64,000 nucleotides of DNA from the NCBI RefSeq assembly GCF_004761865.1, contig NZ_SJDM01000001.1, positions 62,001-126,000 on the forward strand, written 5' to 3'. Below, in pieces: positions 26,156 through 34,993 of this stretch. The DNA comes from Crenalkalicoccus roseus. GTDB taxonomy: Bacteria > Pseudomonadota > Alphaproteobacteria > Acetobacterales > Acetobacteraceae. The notes beneath the pieces are model-generated. The model saw only the letters and a program-made list of their open reading frames with translations. It did no database searches and was not told the DNA's origin. The position numbers and the translations under genes were made by a program. Numbering within the stretch: position 1 is the first letter of the stretch; every line of letters begins with the position of its first letter.

Positions 26156-28192
26156 TCAGGAGGGCTCGCCCCGCGCCGGGGTGTCCGGCGCGGGGGCCGC
26201 GTACGCGAGCAGCGCCGGGCCACGGGGCGGGGGCGGCGCGCCGGGCTCCGCCCCGCCCGGCGGCGCGCGGCCGCGGGCCGCCCCGCCGCTTGGGAAGCGG
26301 ACCCAGGCCCGCAGCCCCTCGGGGGCGAAGGCCAGCCGCACCTCCGCGCCCGTGCCGAGATCGGAGGCAAGGCCGCGTTCCAGGAGGCGCATGCCGAAGC
26401 CGCGCCGGTCCGGTCGGGGCGGGCGCACCGGCGGGCCGCCGCTCTCCCGCCATTCCATCTCCGTCCGGCCATCCGGGCCGCACCGCCAGCGCAGCTCCAC
26501 CCGGCCCTCCTGGTTCGACAGCGCGCCGTACTTCACGGCGTTGGTCGCCAGCTCGTGCAGCGCCAGCACCACGGCCTGCGCCTGGGAAGGGCGGAGCAGG
26601 ACGCCCCTGGGCCCCTCGATGCCGAGGCGCGCCGGCATGGTCTCGAGCCAGGGCGCCAGGGCGGCGCGCACCACGGCCGCGAGGTCGGTCGGCTCCCAGG
26701 CATGGGCGGTCAGCAGGTCGTGCGCGCGGGCGAGGGCGAGCAGCCGCGCCTCCAGCTCGGCGCTCAGCCGCGCCGGGTCCGCCGCGGACTGGCGCAGGGT
26801 GACGAGCGCGATGGCCTGCACCGTGGCCAGCATGTTCTTCACGCGGTGATTGAGCTCCCGCATCAGGAGCTCGCGCGCGCGCTCCGCCCGCACCCGCTCG
26901 GTCACGTCCTGCAGCACGATGCTGATGCCGGTGATGCGCTGCTCGCCGTCGAGGGCGGGGTGGCAGCTCGCCAGGAAGTGGCGCTCGTTGCGCAGCGCCC
27001 CCGGCGCCTCCGCGGAGAGCGGCAGTTCGATCACCGGCTGCCCGGTGCCGATCACCTCGCGCAGCGCCTCCTCCAGCGCCTCGGCGATCGCCGCCGGCAG
27101 CACCTCGGCGGGACGGCGGCGCAGGTGCTCCTGCGCCCTGATGCCGGTGACGCTGGCGAATTTCGCGTTCACCGAGATGAAGCGCAGCTCCCTGTCGGTC
27201 AGCGCCAGGCCCACCGGGATGGTGTCGTGCAGCCGCCGGGCCTCGGCCAAGCCGTGCAGCGCCGCGGCCTCGCTCGTCTCCGCCGCGCGGCGCGCCGCTT
27301 CCGCGGCGAGCAGGGCCTGCTCGAGCCTCCGCCACGGCCGCCGCCGCAGCGCCAGCCAGGCGGCGAGGGCGGCGAGCGCCGCCATGCCGGCGGAGACGAG
27401 GAGGACCGGCAGGGCACCCGCGGGCGCCGGGGCGGGAGGGGGCGGGCGGGTGATCGCCACCTGCCAGCCGGGCAGGGTCTGCAGCGGGCTCGTCGCGTGC
27501 AGGAGGGGCGCGGCGGCCCAGGCCTCCCGCCCGGCCGGCGGTCCGGCGGCGCCCTCCCGGGCGACGACCCTGCCCCCCGCCCCGAGGATCGCCGCCGATC
27601 CGCCCTCCGCCGCCGCGCCGCCGAGCAGCCGCACCAGGGCCTCCGGCGGGAGCCGGCTGGCGATGACGGCGACGACCCTGTCCTCGCGTCGCACCGGCAC
27701 GGCGAGGGAGACGCCGCCCGCCACCGCCTCGCCCGCCGTGGCACGCCCGGAGTCCAGCGTCTGCAGCGCCACCGGGGCGTCGTCGAGGCCGGGCAGGGGG
27801 GTGCCGAAGGCGACAGCGGTGTTGGCGAGCTGGGCGAGGGAGGTGTCGGCCACGGCGACCGGCGCGTTGAGCACCGAGGCCACCGCCCGGGCCTGCTGAT
27901 CGAGCGCCCGCAGATCCCCGGCCGGCTGGTCGAGCGCCGGGGAGGCCGCGAGGGCGGCGAGCAGGGAGAGGCGGCGCTCCACCTCCGCATCCGCCGCCAG
28001 GGCGAGGCCGCGCGCCTCGGCGGCCAGCGCCTCGGCCTGCGCCGGGCGATCCGTCCCGCCCGGCACCAGCGGGGCGAGGAGGAGAAGAGTGCCAAGACCC
28101 GCCACCGCCGCGCTGAGGAAGAGGACCAGGCCCGTAATGAGGAGGGTCCTGGCCGAAGGAGCGGGGCCGGGCGGGGTACGTCGCGGCTGCAT
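26156..28192 (-). CDS. HWE-family sensor histidine kinase with periplasmic sensor and PAS domain
   Basis: Membrane sensor kinase of 678 residues. First membrane segment at ~15-42, a periplasmic Cache/CHASE-like sensor of ~200 residues (two repeats of hydrophobic strands, ending PGWQVAITRP), second segment at ~268-290. One PAS domain (~310-425; VGLALTDRELRFISVN, SIVLQDVTERVRAER). HWE core: MRELNHRVKNMLATVQ with His ~449, HELATNAVKYGALS and W-x-E in EMEWRESGGPP. A ~50-residue Pro/Ala-rich C-terminal tail is unusual. It is divergent from the lipoprotein gene with 88 bp between starts. Confidence 0.92.
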   Translation of the reverse strand: MQPRRTPPGPAPSARTLLITGLVLFLSAAVAGLGTLLLLAPLVPGGTDRPAQAEALAAEARGLALAADAEVERRLSLLAALAASPALDQPAGDLRALDQQARAVASVLNAPVAVADTSLAQLANTAVAFGTPLPGLDDAPVALQTLDSGRATAGEAVAGGVSLAVPVRREDRVVAVIASRLPPEALVRLLGGAAAEGGSAAILGAGGRVVAREGAAGPPAGREAWAAAPLLHATSPLQTLPGWQVAITRPPPPAPAPAGALPVLLVSAGMAALAALAAWLALRRRPWRRLEQALLAAEAARRAAETSEAAALHGLAEARRLHDTIPVGLALTDRELRFISVNAKFASVTGIRAQEHLRRRPAEVLPAAIAEALEEALREVIGTGQPVIELPLSAEAPGALRNERHFLASCHPALDGEQRITGISIVLQDVTERVRAERARELLMRELNHRVKNMLATVQAIALVTLRQSAADPARLSAELEARLLALARAHDLLTAHAWEPTDLAAVVRAALAPWLETMPARLGIEGPRGVLLRPSQAQAVVLALHELATNAVKYGALSNQEGRVELRWRCGPDGRTEMEWRESGGPPVRPPRPDRRGFGMRLLERGLASDLGTGAEVRLAFAPEGLRAWVRFPSGGAARGRAPPGGAEPGAPPPPRGPALLAYAAPAPDTPARGEPS

Positions 28193-28280
28193 TCCCAGCG
28201 GGTCCGTGTTATCCCGGGCCGGTCCATGCGGCCTGGGCGTGCTTGACGCAACGGGCGATGTCGGGTCGGCTCTTCAATCC

Positions 28281-28772
28281 ATGGTCATGATTCGCACCAT
28301 CCTGGCTGCAGCGGCCCTGTCCCTCCTGGCGGCCTGCGAGGCGCCCTCCGAGCTCCGCCCCGGCTCGCCATCGCCGGCGACGGCCCGGGCGACGCGTCCG
28401 CCCGCCCCGCCGCCCGCGGCGCGGCCGCCCGCCGCCCCTGCCCCGCGCGAGGCGCGCGGTGGCCGCCCCGCCCCGCCGCCCGCCGAGGCGGCGGAGGGCA
28501 CCGCCTACCGGGTGGTGGCCGACGGCACCGTGGGCTGCGCCGACCCCCAGGCCCTGCGCGTCCTCCGCCAGCTTCGCGGCACCGAGGGTGCCGGGCCGCG
28601 GCTGCTCGCCCAGGCGCACCGCGACGGGCGGTGCATGACCGTCTTCCAGGGCAGCACCTGGACCGCCGAGGCGACCGAGGGCGACCTGATCCGCCTGCGC
28701 CTGGCCGAAGGCGGGGCGGAGGGCCAGCCGATCGCACTCTACTTCCTGCGCGACGAGGTGCGTCCGCGCTGA
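28281..28772 (+). CDS. Putative lipoprotein of unknown function (SH3-like C-terminal part)
   Basis: 163 residues from ATG 28281; ATG 28287 is an equally possible start. The signal sequence ends in a lipobox (LSLLAAC), so it should be lipid-anchored. A ~50-residue Pro/Ala/Arg-rich linker follows, then a compact domain of ~90 residues (YRVVADGTVGCADPQALRVLRQL ... CMTVFQGSTWT ... LIRLRLAEG) whose beta-rich pattern with two Cys resembles small SH3-like wall domains. Divergent from the HWE kinase gene and convergent with the PanE-like gene. No specific function can be assigned. Confidence 0.75.
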   Translation: MVMIRTILAAAALSLLAACEAPSELRPGSPSPATARATRPPAPPPAARPPAAPAPREARGGRPAPPPAEAAEGTAYRVVADGTVGCADPQALRVLRQLRGTEGAGPRLLAQAHRDGRCMTVFQGSTWTAEATEGDLIRLRLAEGGAEGQPIALYFLRDEVRPR

Positions 28773-28787
28773 GGCGGGCGGCCCGCG

Positions 28788-29855
28788 CTACAGGTTGATG
28801 CCGGCGACGTTCTCCGGCCGCGCCTCGACCTCGCCGCGCTCGACGCGCTTCACCGCCTCGACCAGCGCCGCATTGGCGGGGGCGGGCAGGCCCGCCCGCG
28901 CGCCCTCGCGGACGATGTGGCCGTTGAGGAAATCGATCTCGGTGCGCCGGCCCTTCCGCATGTCCTGGCCCATGGAGGGGCGCTGCAGGTCGCTGCGCTT
29001 CCCGGCGTTCGCGGTGGCGAGAATCGTCCCCTCGGCCATGTCGAGCGCGGCGGCATCGCCCTCTCCCGCGCGGGCCAGCACCTCGGGCGGGATGCGCTGG
29101 ATCGCCTCCAGGCTGTAGCCGAGCGCCTGGCCGATCCGCACCCCCTCGGCGCCGACACGGATGGCGAAGCGGCGCAGGCGCGCGTCGCGGTCGCAGTCGT
29201 TGCCGGACAGCCCCGTGGCGGCGCTGATGCCGTTGCGCATGGCGTTGACGCAGAGCTTGGTCCAGCGCTCGCCCCAGAGGTTGGTCGTCACCTTCACCGT
29301 GTCGATGCCGCCGAGCATCGCGCCGAGGCGCTCGGCGCGCGGGGTGACGCGGCCATGCACCTCCCCCACCCCGAACACCGCCTGCCCGCCGAGGCCGCCG
29401 AGCGGCACGGTGCGGCGGATGCGCCCGGGCTCGTGCAGCTCCACCGAAAGGGTCGCGGCGATCATACCGACGGTGCGGCCCCAGCCGACGATGCCCGCGA
29501 TCGTCTCCTCGTTGATGCCGTTCTGCAGGGAGACGACGAAGCCGGTCTCGCTCAAATAAGGCGCGATCAGGTGCGTCGCCCAGGGCGTGTCGTAGGACTT
29601 CACAGAGACGAAGGCGATGTCCACCGGCCGCTGCTTCGCGATCCCCTGCACCTCCGTCACGTGCATCGCCGGCACCTCGACGGTGACGTTCTCCGCCTCC
29701 GTCAGGCCGGAGAGGGCGAGGCCCCGGGCGCGGATCGCCTCCACATGCGCCGGCCAGGCATCCACCAGCGTCACGTCGTGGCCGAGCCGGGCGAGGTGCC
29801 CGCCGACATAGCCGCCGACCGCGCCGGCGCCGACAAAGACGAGCCTCAAGCGCAT
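28788..29855 (-). CDS. Ketopantoate reductase (ApbA/PanE) family protein
   Basis: 355-residue NADPH-dependent reductase of the 2-dehydropantoate 2-reductase family. N-terminal Rossmann motif VGAGAVGGYVGGHLARLGHDVTLV, then VDIAFVSVKSYDT and VVSLQNGINEE. The C-terminal domain has the catalytic Lys region (WTKLCVNAMRNGISAATG) and GRRTEIDFLNGHIV. It is about 50 residues longer than E. coli PanE, and the family contains many non-pantothenate reductases, so I do not name it panE although panB is in the same window. Its ATG overlaps the stop of the upstream zincin gene by 10 bp. Confidence 0.88.
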   Translation of the reverse strand: MRLRLVFVGAGAVGGYVGGHLARLGHDVTLVDAWPAHVEAIRARGLALSGLTEAENVTVEVPAMHVTEVQGIAKQRPVDIAFVSVKSYDTPWATHLIAPYLSETGFVVSLQNGINEETIAGIVGWGRTVGMIAATLSVELHEPGRIRRTVPLGGLGGQAVFGVGEVHGRVTPRAERLGAMLGGIDTVKVTTNLWGERWTKLCVNAMRNGISAATGLSGNDCDRDARLRRFAIRVGAEGVRIGQALGYSLEAIQRIPPEVLARAGEGDAAALDMAEGTILATANAGKRSDLQRPSMGQDMRKGRRTEIDFLNGHIVREGARAGLPAPANAALVEAVKRVERGEVEARPENVAGINL

Positions 29856-30352
29856 GATCCGGTTCCCTCCCGCCTGTGGCGGCGGAGGGTAGCCGGCGAC
29901 GGTCCGTCGAGGAAGGCGGGGCGCGCCTCCGGGTCGAAGGGGATGCCCGCCGCGGCGAGGGAGCGCGCCAGCGCCGCCCCGTCCATGCGCGCATGGCGCA
30001 CGAGCAGGCGGAGGTAGATGCCGACGAAGGCGGGGCCGTGCCCGTCATGCGCGCCCTCCGCCGTGCTGGTCATGGCGTGCGCGATCTCGTGCAGCAGCAC
30101 CCAGCTCGGCAGCGCCTCCGGCGCCTCGATGGCGAGGCGGGTGGCGCGGGCCAGGGTGCGGCGCGCCTGGCGCGGCAGCGGGCGCACCCGCGGGGGGAAG
30201 CGCAGCCCCTCCGCCGCCCAGACATGGTCCACCAGCGCCTGCAGCCGCGCGAAGGGCACGAGGGAGCGATCGCGCGGCGCCACCACCCGGTCCTCCCAGG
30301 CGTAGAGGCGCCCGGCCCCGGCCCGGGCGGCGCGGCGCGCCGCGGGCGGCAT
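29846..30352 (-). CDS. Zincin-type putative metallopeptidase (HEIAH motif)
   Basis: 168 residues from ATG 30352. The central LLHEIAHAMTSTAEGAHDGHGPAFVGIYLRLL holds the zinc site (seen as LLHEIAHAMT and GHGPAFVGIYL): H-E-x-x-H with a third His ~12 residues on, as in SprT-like and small putative metallohydrolases. No signal peptide; the N-terminus is basic. Substrate unknown. It begins 2 bp after the stop of the YdhR-like gene and overlaps the PanE-like gene, so the three probably form a transcript. Confidence 0.8.
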   Translation of the reverse strand: MPPAARRAARAGAGRLYAWEDRVVAPRDRSLVPFARLQALVDHVWAAEGLRFPPRVRPLPRQARRTLARATRLAIEAPEALPSWVLLHEIAHAMTSTAEGAHDGHGPAFVGIYLRLLVRHARMDGAALARSLAAAGIPFDPEARPAFLDGPSPATLRRHRREGTGSCA

Positions 30353-30354
30353 GG

Positions 30355-30687
30355 CTACTCCGCGGCGGCGCGGAGGTGCGGCAGCGGCGCCCGCGTGATG
30401 GCGCTCATCCGCTCGCGCACCTCGAAGACGCGGATCTGCACCTCGGACAGCTCGGGGTTGGCCTTCAGCCGCGCCACGATGGGGCCGTTGACGTAGGCCT
30501 CGGCGGCGGCGCGGTCCTCGAACAGGTAGAGGCCGCCGGCCAGGCGCTCCGCCTCGCCGTCCAGCCAGATCTTCCAGTGCAGGCCGGGGACGGAGAGGAA
30601 TTGCGCCGCGCGCTCGTCGGTGTAGCGCGCCTCCCATTCCGCCTTCGGCATGTCGGGGCGGCGGTAGTTGATCTGCACGACGACCAT
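30355..30687 (-). CDS. YdhR-like putative monooxygenase (ABM fold)
   Basis: 110 residues from ATG 30687, with GGAGGGAGAG just upstream. Ferredoxin-like alpha+beta-barrel protein: MVVVQINYRRPDMPKAEWEARYTDERAAQF, VPGLHWKIWLDGEAERLAGGLYLFEDRAAAEAYV (read in parts) match the YdhR family pattern, where VPGL-KIW and GGLYLFED are characteristic. YdhR proteins are inferred monooxygenases of aromatic compounds without a proven substrate. First gene of a small minus-strand group with the zincin and PanE-like genes. Confidence 0.85.
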   Translation of the reverse strand: MVVVQINYRRPDMPKAEWEARYTDERAAQFLSVPGLHWKIWLDGEAERLAGGLYLFEDRAAAEAYVNGPIVARLKANPELSEVQIRVFEVRERMSAITRAPLPHLRAAAE

Positions 30688-30752
30688 GGCGGCTCTCCCT
30701 CCGGTGGGGCGGGAAGGGTGGGCCGGGCGGCCCGGCGCGGCAACCGGAATCG

Positions 30753-31499
30753 CTACCGCCGCGGCAGCCGCCCCGCGCCCGGTGCGGCGCCGACCGGACG
30801 CTCCAGCCGCACGCGCCCGCCCGCCTCCGCGCCCCGGCTCCAGGCGCTGCGGTCGCGGATGGTGGCGGTGGCGGAGACGGTGCGCAGCCGCAGGCCGAGG
30901 CCGCGGAACGCCTCCTCCACCTTGCGCTCCTTGGCCAGCACGAGCGCGGTGGAGGCGGCGCGGCCCATCGCCGCCGCCCGCCGCGCCGCCTGCGCCGCCG
31001 CCCGCTCCTCCGCCATCGCGTCGAGCCGCCGCGCCACGCGGTCGGCGAAGCCGTAGCGGAAGCTGCGCAGCACCGCCTGCGGCGGCAGGCGGGCGGCGGC
31101 ATAGTGCGGGCCGCGGCGGTACTGCGCCTCCTCCCAGGCGAGGGCGCGGGCGATCACGTGCAGCAGGTACTCCGCCATCTGCACGTCGGGCTCGAGGCCG
31201 AACAGCACGAGGTCGTGGCGCCCGTCGGTCCAGCCGCGGCACTCGCAGAAGCGCAGCAGGGCGGGGAACAGCCAGCGCAGCGCCACCCGCCCCGGCCCGT
31301 GGGCGGGGATGCGGCGCTGCACGCAGGCCTCCTCGCGCAGCTCCACCTCGGACATGGAGAGGCCGTAGATGTCGAGCAGCTCGCCCACCTTGGCGGCGGC
31401 GGCCATCGCCTCGGCCTCGGAGCAGCCGCGCTCCACGGTCTTGGCGGCGAGGGCGCGGATGCGCGCCTTCACCCTGGAAAGCTCGGTCTGCTGGTCCAT
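30753..31499 (-). CDS. DUF2786 domain-containing protein
   Basis: 248 residues. The N-terminal ~45 residues (VKARIRALAAKTVERGCSEAEAMAAAAKVGELLDIYGL, seen as IRALAAKTVERGCSEAEA and LLDIYGLS) are the DUF2786 helical domain. The middle part has aromatic-rich segments (LFPALLRFCECRGW) and the end is basic. Function is unknown; some relatives are phage- or plasmid-linked, but codon usage and GC here match the neighbours. 65 bp upstream of the YdhR-like gene on the same strand. Confidence 0.85.
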   Translation of the reverse strand: MDQQTELSRVKARIRALAAKTVERGCSEAEAMAAAAKVGELLDIYGLSMSEVELREEACVQRRIPAHGPGRVALRWLFPALLRFCECRGWTDGRHDLVLFGLEPDVQMAEYLLHVIARALAWEEAQYRRGPHYAAARLPPQAVLRSFRYGFADRVARRLDAMAEERAAAQAARRAAAMGRAASTALVLAKERKVEEAFRGLGLRLRTVSATATIRDRSAWSRGAEAGGRVRLERPVGAAPGAGRLPRR

Positions 31500-31695
31500 C
31501 CGGTGCCGAATCCCCTTCGTGGCGAGGCTGCGGGCCCGCCGCGGCGGCGGTCAAGGCCGCGTGCCGCCCCTGCCGGCGGCCGCCGCTTCGGGCCCCGTCG
31601 CGCCAGCCGCCCTACAGCGCGATCCGCCTGCGGATCAGGCGTCAGGATCCCGGCAGCCCTGCGCGCGGATATCTCCGGCGAGACCGCCGGCCGCA
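31500..31695. other. Intergenic stretch with a perfect hairpin
   Basis: No ORF. GATCCGC (31621-31627) and GCGGATC (31630-31636) form a perfect 7-bp stem with a 2-nt loop, about 60 bp downstream of the Rrf2 gene's stop and upstream of the DUF2786 gene. No T-run follows on either strand, so intrinsic termination is unproven. The same GATCCGC/GCGGATC arms occur at 9048-9067 with a longer loop. Confidence 0.4.
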
Positions 31696-32139
31696 TCAGT
31701 CCGCCTCCACCGCCTCCTCGGCCAGCGGCACCGCCGCGAGGTCGGCGATGCTGGTGCCGTCGAGGATCGCCGCGGTGGCATCCCGCACGCGCCGCATCAC
31801 CAGGCGGATCGAGCAGGTGGCCGGGTCCGGGCAGTCGGCGCAGGGGCGGTAGGCGGAGAGGCTGGCGCAGGGGATCGGCGCCAGCGGCCCGTCCACCATG
31901 CGGATCACCTCGCCGACCCGCACCTCGCGCGCCGGCCGCGCCAGGCCGTAGCCGCCCGCCTTGCCGCGGGTGCTGGCGAGCACGCCGTGGCGGCGCAGCT
32001 CGAGCAGGATGGCCTCGAGGAATTTCTGCGGCGCGCGCGCCCGCTCGGCGATCTCGTGGATCGGCAGCGGCACGCGCGGGTCGGCCTCCGCCAGCACCGC
32101 CAGGGCCCGCAGCGCGTATTTCGCCTTCTGCGTCAGCAT
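31696..32139 (-). CDS. Rrf2 family transcriptional regulator, probable Fe-S sensor
   Basis: 147 residues from ATG 32139, preceded by GGGAGGG. Winged HTH MLTQKAKYALRALAVLAE, then IAERARAPQKFLEAILLELRRHGVLASTRGKAGGY (read in parts). Cysteines at 91, 100, 103 and 109 (PCASLSAYRPCADCPDPATC) can ligate an iron-sulphur cluster, although the spacing differs from IscR (C-x5-C-x5-C). Likely a sensor of iron, cysteine or redox state. The divergent VOC gene shares the 189-bp region that contains a copy of the dispersed repeat; it may be a target. Confidence 0.88.
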   Translation of the reverse strand: MLTQKAKYALRALAVLAEADPRVPLPIHEIAERARAPQKFLEAILLELRRHGVLASTRGKAGGYGLARPAREVRVGEVIRMVDGPLAPIPCASLSAYRPCADCPDPATCSIRLVMRRVRDATAAILDGTSIADLAAVPLAEEAVEAD

Positions 32140-32251
32140 GGCCCCGAAGACCCTCCCGGTGGTGGCGGGATGCCGATTAGCTTGCTGGGGGCGCCGGCAC
32201 AACGCCGCGGCGGCCGCCGGGAGCGCTCCCGCCCATCCTCCGCGGAGCGGC

Positions 32252-32294
32252 TTCACGCTTCCGGCCGGTTCCGGCCCTCCGCGATCCGCTCTAG
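32252..32294. repeat. Dispersed palindromic element, copy between Rrf2 and VOC genes
   Basis: Plus strand: TTCACGCTTCCGGCCGG, then TTCCGGCCCTCCGCGATCCG, then CTCTA. It aligns along its whole length with 42447-42484 (TCACGCTCCCGGCTG, TTTCCGGCCGTCCGCGATCTG, CTCTA). This is the clearest evidence that the elements are related by descent rather than by GC bias. It lies 35 bp upstream of the VOC start codon, where it could also affect transcription. Confidence 0.6.
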
Positions 32295-32328
32295 GCTTTC
32301 CACCCCCAGGCAGCCGGGAGGAGAAGGC

Positions 32329-32718
32329 ATGTCCCGTTTCGGCTTCGACCACATCCACCTGCGCAGCCCCGACCCGGAGGCGACCGCCGCCTGGTTCGAG
32401 CGCATGCTGGACGCGGAGGTGATCCGCAGCACGCAGGACGGCAAGCCGCGGATCGACCTCAGGCTCGGCGGCCAGAACGTCTTCATCGCCCAGGTCCCGG
32501 AGGATGGCAGCGTCGCCCCGCCGCCCTCCCCGCCGCATCAGGGGCTCGACCATTTCGGCCTGCGGGTGGACGACCTCGACGCGGTGGCGGCGGAGCTGAA
32601 GGCGAAGGGGGTCGCCTTCACCATGGAGCCGCGGCAGGCCCGGCCCGGCCTGCGCATCGCCTTCATCCGCGGCCCGCAGGGCATCTCGATCGAGCTGCTC
32701 GAGCGCCGGACCGCCTGA
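32329..32718 (+). CDS. VOC family (glyoxalase/bleomycin-resistance fold) protein
   Basis: 129 residues from ATG 32329 with GGGAGGAGA upstream. Two beta-alpha-beta-beta-beta modules: FGFDHIHLRSPDPEATAAWFE and HQGLDHFGLRVDDLDAVAAEL, with metal-ligand positions His (DHIHL), His (LDHFGL) and Glu near the end (GISIELLE). Family members include lyases, dioxygenases and resistance proteins; no substrate can be inferred. Divergent from the Rrf2 regulator. Confidence 0.88.
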   Translation: MSRFGFDHIHLRSPDPEATAAWFERMLDAEVIRSTQDGKPRIDLRLGGQNVFIAQVPEDGSVAPPPSPPHQGLDHFGLRVDDLDAVAAELKAKGVAFTMEPRQARPGLRIAFIRGPQGISIELLERRTA

Positions 32719-33320
32719 TACGCCTCCGCTCCGCTGGAACCCGTATCGGGTGGTGTCCGGACCGGGTGGAAGCGGCCGGGAGGGAGGCGAGTTCGCCCTT
32801 CCACCGGCCGATGGTGCCGAGGCAGGCCCGGATGGGGCGCGGCTGTCGGTGGCGTTCCGGCGATCAGCCGCCATCCGGCGCGCTGCCGGGCAGCGGGCCC
32901 CGATCCGGGCGAGGAAGGCGACCATGCCGGGGCCGGCGCTCTGCGCGGCCCCGCGGGTGACGACCTCGCGCGCCGGCCAGCGTCACGCTCACCCGGCCGT
33001 GGCTGCCCGGCAGCACCGCCCGCCGCGCCCGATCCCCGCGCCCCGAGGCGGGGCGGTGGCGTCCACGAAGAGCCGCGGGCCGGCCGGGTCCGCCTCGGCG
33101 GCTGCCGTCGGCGGCGGCGTGCCCGCCACGACCCCCGGCGAACCGGCCCGGCCCCCTCGTCGCAAGAGTCCATGGGAGACGAGGTTTGCCGACGCTCCGG
33201 CTGCCCGGCGCATCGGGCGGCGCGGGCCGCGTTCCGGGATCCCCGGCGACGCGGCGCGGCATCATTTCGTCAAATGCGCGCCCCTCGCGCCCCGGCACCG
33301 GTCGGGGGGCGGACGGAGGG
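32719..33320. other. 600-bp gap without a supportable gene
   Basis: No reading frame shows protein-like composition over its length. Several minus-strand frames carry short plausible pieces (for example LFVDATAPPRGAG around 33065, and MVAFLARIGARCP near 32920) that shift frame from one to the next. That is what a decayed gene would look like, but I could not identify a family. A short dyad GATACG/CGTATC (32717-32747) follows the VOC stop. In a window with otherwise almost no non-coding DNA this is the longest empty stretch. Confidence 0.4.
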
Positions 33321-33686
33321 TCAGGCGCGGCTGCGGTGCTCGGCGCGGCGCAGCGCCGCGCAGAGGCGGGAGAAGCCGAGCCAGAACCCGCCATGGCCGG
33401 GAGCGGCCTCGCCCCCCGGCGGCTCGCCGCGGCGGAGCAGGCCGAGCCGCGCCTCGAACCGCCCGCGCATGTTCTCGAGGAAGGCGCCGGAAGCGGCGAG
33501 GTACTGCTCCAGCATCTCGGCCGCGACCTCGATCTCCACCGCCGCCTGGCCTTCCGCGGTGAAGCGCTTGAGGGCGCGGCTCTCCTGCGCGAGGGCGAGG
33601 TGCAGCCGGTGCAGCTCCGCCAGGTGGCGGGCGATGCGCAGCCGCGCCTCCCGCGCGCGTTCGGCGACCGGATCCTCCTGCGGCAT
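33321..33686 (-). CDS. Hypothetical helical protein (121 aa)
   Basis: ATG 33686 opens a 121-residue frame with coherent composition: VAERAREARLRIARHLAELHRLHLALAQESRALKRF (read in parts), then EVAAEMLEQYLAASGAFLENMRGRFEARLGLLRRG. Two long amphipathic, charge-rich helices suggest a coiled-coil or helical-bundle protein; no signal or membrane segment. Not recognised. Divergent from the CaiB gene with 169 bp between starts. Confidence 0.6.
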   Translation of the reverse strand: MPQEDPVAERAREARLRIARHLAELHRLHLALAQESRALKRFTAEGQAAVEIEVAAEMLEQYLAASGAFLENMRGRFEARLGLLRRGEPPGGEAAPGHGGFWLGFSRLCAALRRAEHRSRA

Positions 33687-33855
33687 GGCGGCGCCTCCCC
33701 GGATCATGCGCGTGTTCGGGCGAGGCGGGCGCGCCCCGCTCCGCCGCAGCATGGCCGGGGGAGGTGAACGGGCGGTTGACGCCCGCCGCGGCGCCTTGAC
33801 CCGTGCGCGGCGCCCCGCCCACTCTCGCCCCGTCCAGGAAGGGGAAGGCCGGGCC

Positions 33856-34986
33856 ATGCTGCCGCTCGAAGGCATCAAGGTGGTGGAGATCGCGCAGAAC
33901 CTGGCCGGCCCCTACGCCGCCGAGATCCTCGGCATGCTCGGCGCCGAGGTGGTGAAGATCGAGCGGCCCGGGGGCGACGACGCGCGGGGCTGGGGCCCGC
34001 CCTTCGTGGACGGCGTCGCCACCTCCTTCCACGCCGTCAACCGCAACAAGCGCAGCGTGGCGCTGGACCTGAAGGACCCGAAGGCGGTCGCCTGGCTGCG
34101 GGAGTTCGTGCGCGGCGCCGACATCCTGGTGCAGAACATGCGCCCCGGCTCGCTCGACGCGCTGGGCCTCGGCGCCGGGGCGCTGCGCGCCCTCAACCCG
34201 CGCCTCATCTACTGCAACCTGCACGCCTTCGGCGCGCGCGGGCCGATGGCGCGGGCGCCGGGCTACGAGCCGATCGTGCAGGCCTTCGCCGGCATGTTCA
34301 GCGTCAACGGCACCGCCGACGGGCCGCCCTCCCGCGTCGGGATGCAGGTGCTCGACCTCGGCACCGGGGTGTGGGCGGCGCTCGGCTGCCTCGCCGCGCT
34401 GCAGCGCCGGCAGGCGACGGGCGAGGGCTGCGTGGTGGACACCTCGCTGCTGGAGACCGGGCTCGGCTGGATGGCGCAGCACATCGCCGGCTTCGGCGCC
34501 ACCGGCCGCCAGCCGCCGCGCGACCGCACCGGCAACCCGAAGCTGATCGTGTTCCAGGCCTTCGACACGGCGGATGGCGAGATCGTGGTCGCCGCCGCCA
34601 ACGACCGGCTGTTCGCCCGCTTCTGCGCCGTGCTCGGCCACCCGGAATGGGGCGCCGACCCGCGCTTCGGCACCAACCGGGACCGCATCGCCCACCGCGA
34701 CCTCCTGGTGCCGATGCTGGCCGAGGCGATGCGCGCCCGCACCAGCGCCGAGTGGGAGGCGGCGCTGGAGGCGGCCGGCATCCCCTGCTCGCCGATCCAC
34801 GACATCGCCGCGGCGACGGCGCACCCGCAGGTGCGGGCGCTCGGCATCCTGCAGCCGGTGCCGGGAGTCGCGCTGGAGGGGGTCGGCCTGCCCGTCAGCT
34901 TCGATGGCGCCCGCCCGCCGGTGCGCCGGGGCGCACCGGCCCTCGGCGAGGCCAATGCGGCGCTCGGCGCGCCGCCGCCGGGCTGA
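33856..34986 (+). CDS. CaiB/BaiF family CoA-transferase (class III)
   Basis: 376 residues from ATG 33856 with GGAAGGGGAAGG upstream. Family features: LEGIKVVEIAQNLAGPYAAEILGMLGAEVVKIERPGGDDAR (read in parts), with the catalytic Asp expected in the TSLLETGLGWM region (VVDTSLLETG), and the C-terminal GIPCSPIHDI. Formyl-CoA-transferase-like enzymes swap CoA between acyl groups; substrates are not predictable. The acetate kinase gene starts 7 bp after its stop, an unusual partnership. Confidence 0.92.
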   Translation: MLPLEGIKVVEIAQNLAGPYAAEILGMLGAEVVKIERPGGDDARGWGPPFVDGVATSFHAVNRNKRSVALDLKDPKAVAWLREFVRGADILVQNMRPGSLDALGLGAGALRALNPRLIYCNLHAFGARGPMARAPGYEPIVQAFAGMFSVNGTADGPPSRVGMQVLDLGTGVWAALGCLAALQRRQATGEGCVVDTSLLETGLGWMAQHIAGFGATGRQPPRDRTGNPKLIVFQAFDTADGEIVVAAANDRLFARFCAVLGHPEWGADPRFGTNRDRIAHRDLLVPMLAEAMRARTSAEWEAALEAAGIPCSPIHDIAAATAHPQVRALGILQPVPGVALEGVGLPVSFDGARPPVRRGAPALGEANAALGAPPPG

Positions 34987-34993
34987 AGGCGGC

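Noticed and set aside
32719-33320. Insertion sequence or transposase remnant in the long gap
   Set aside because: No DDE-type motif, no terminal inverted repeats and no target duplication found by eye.
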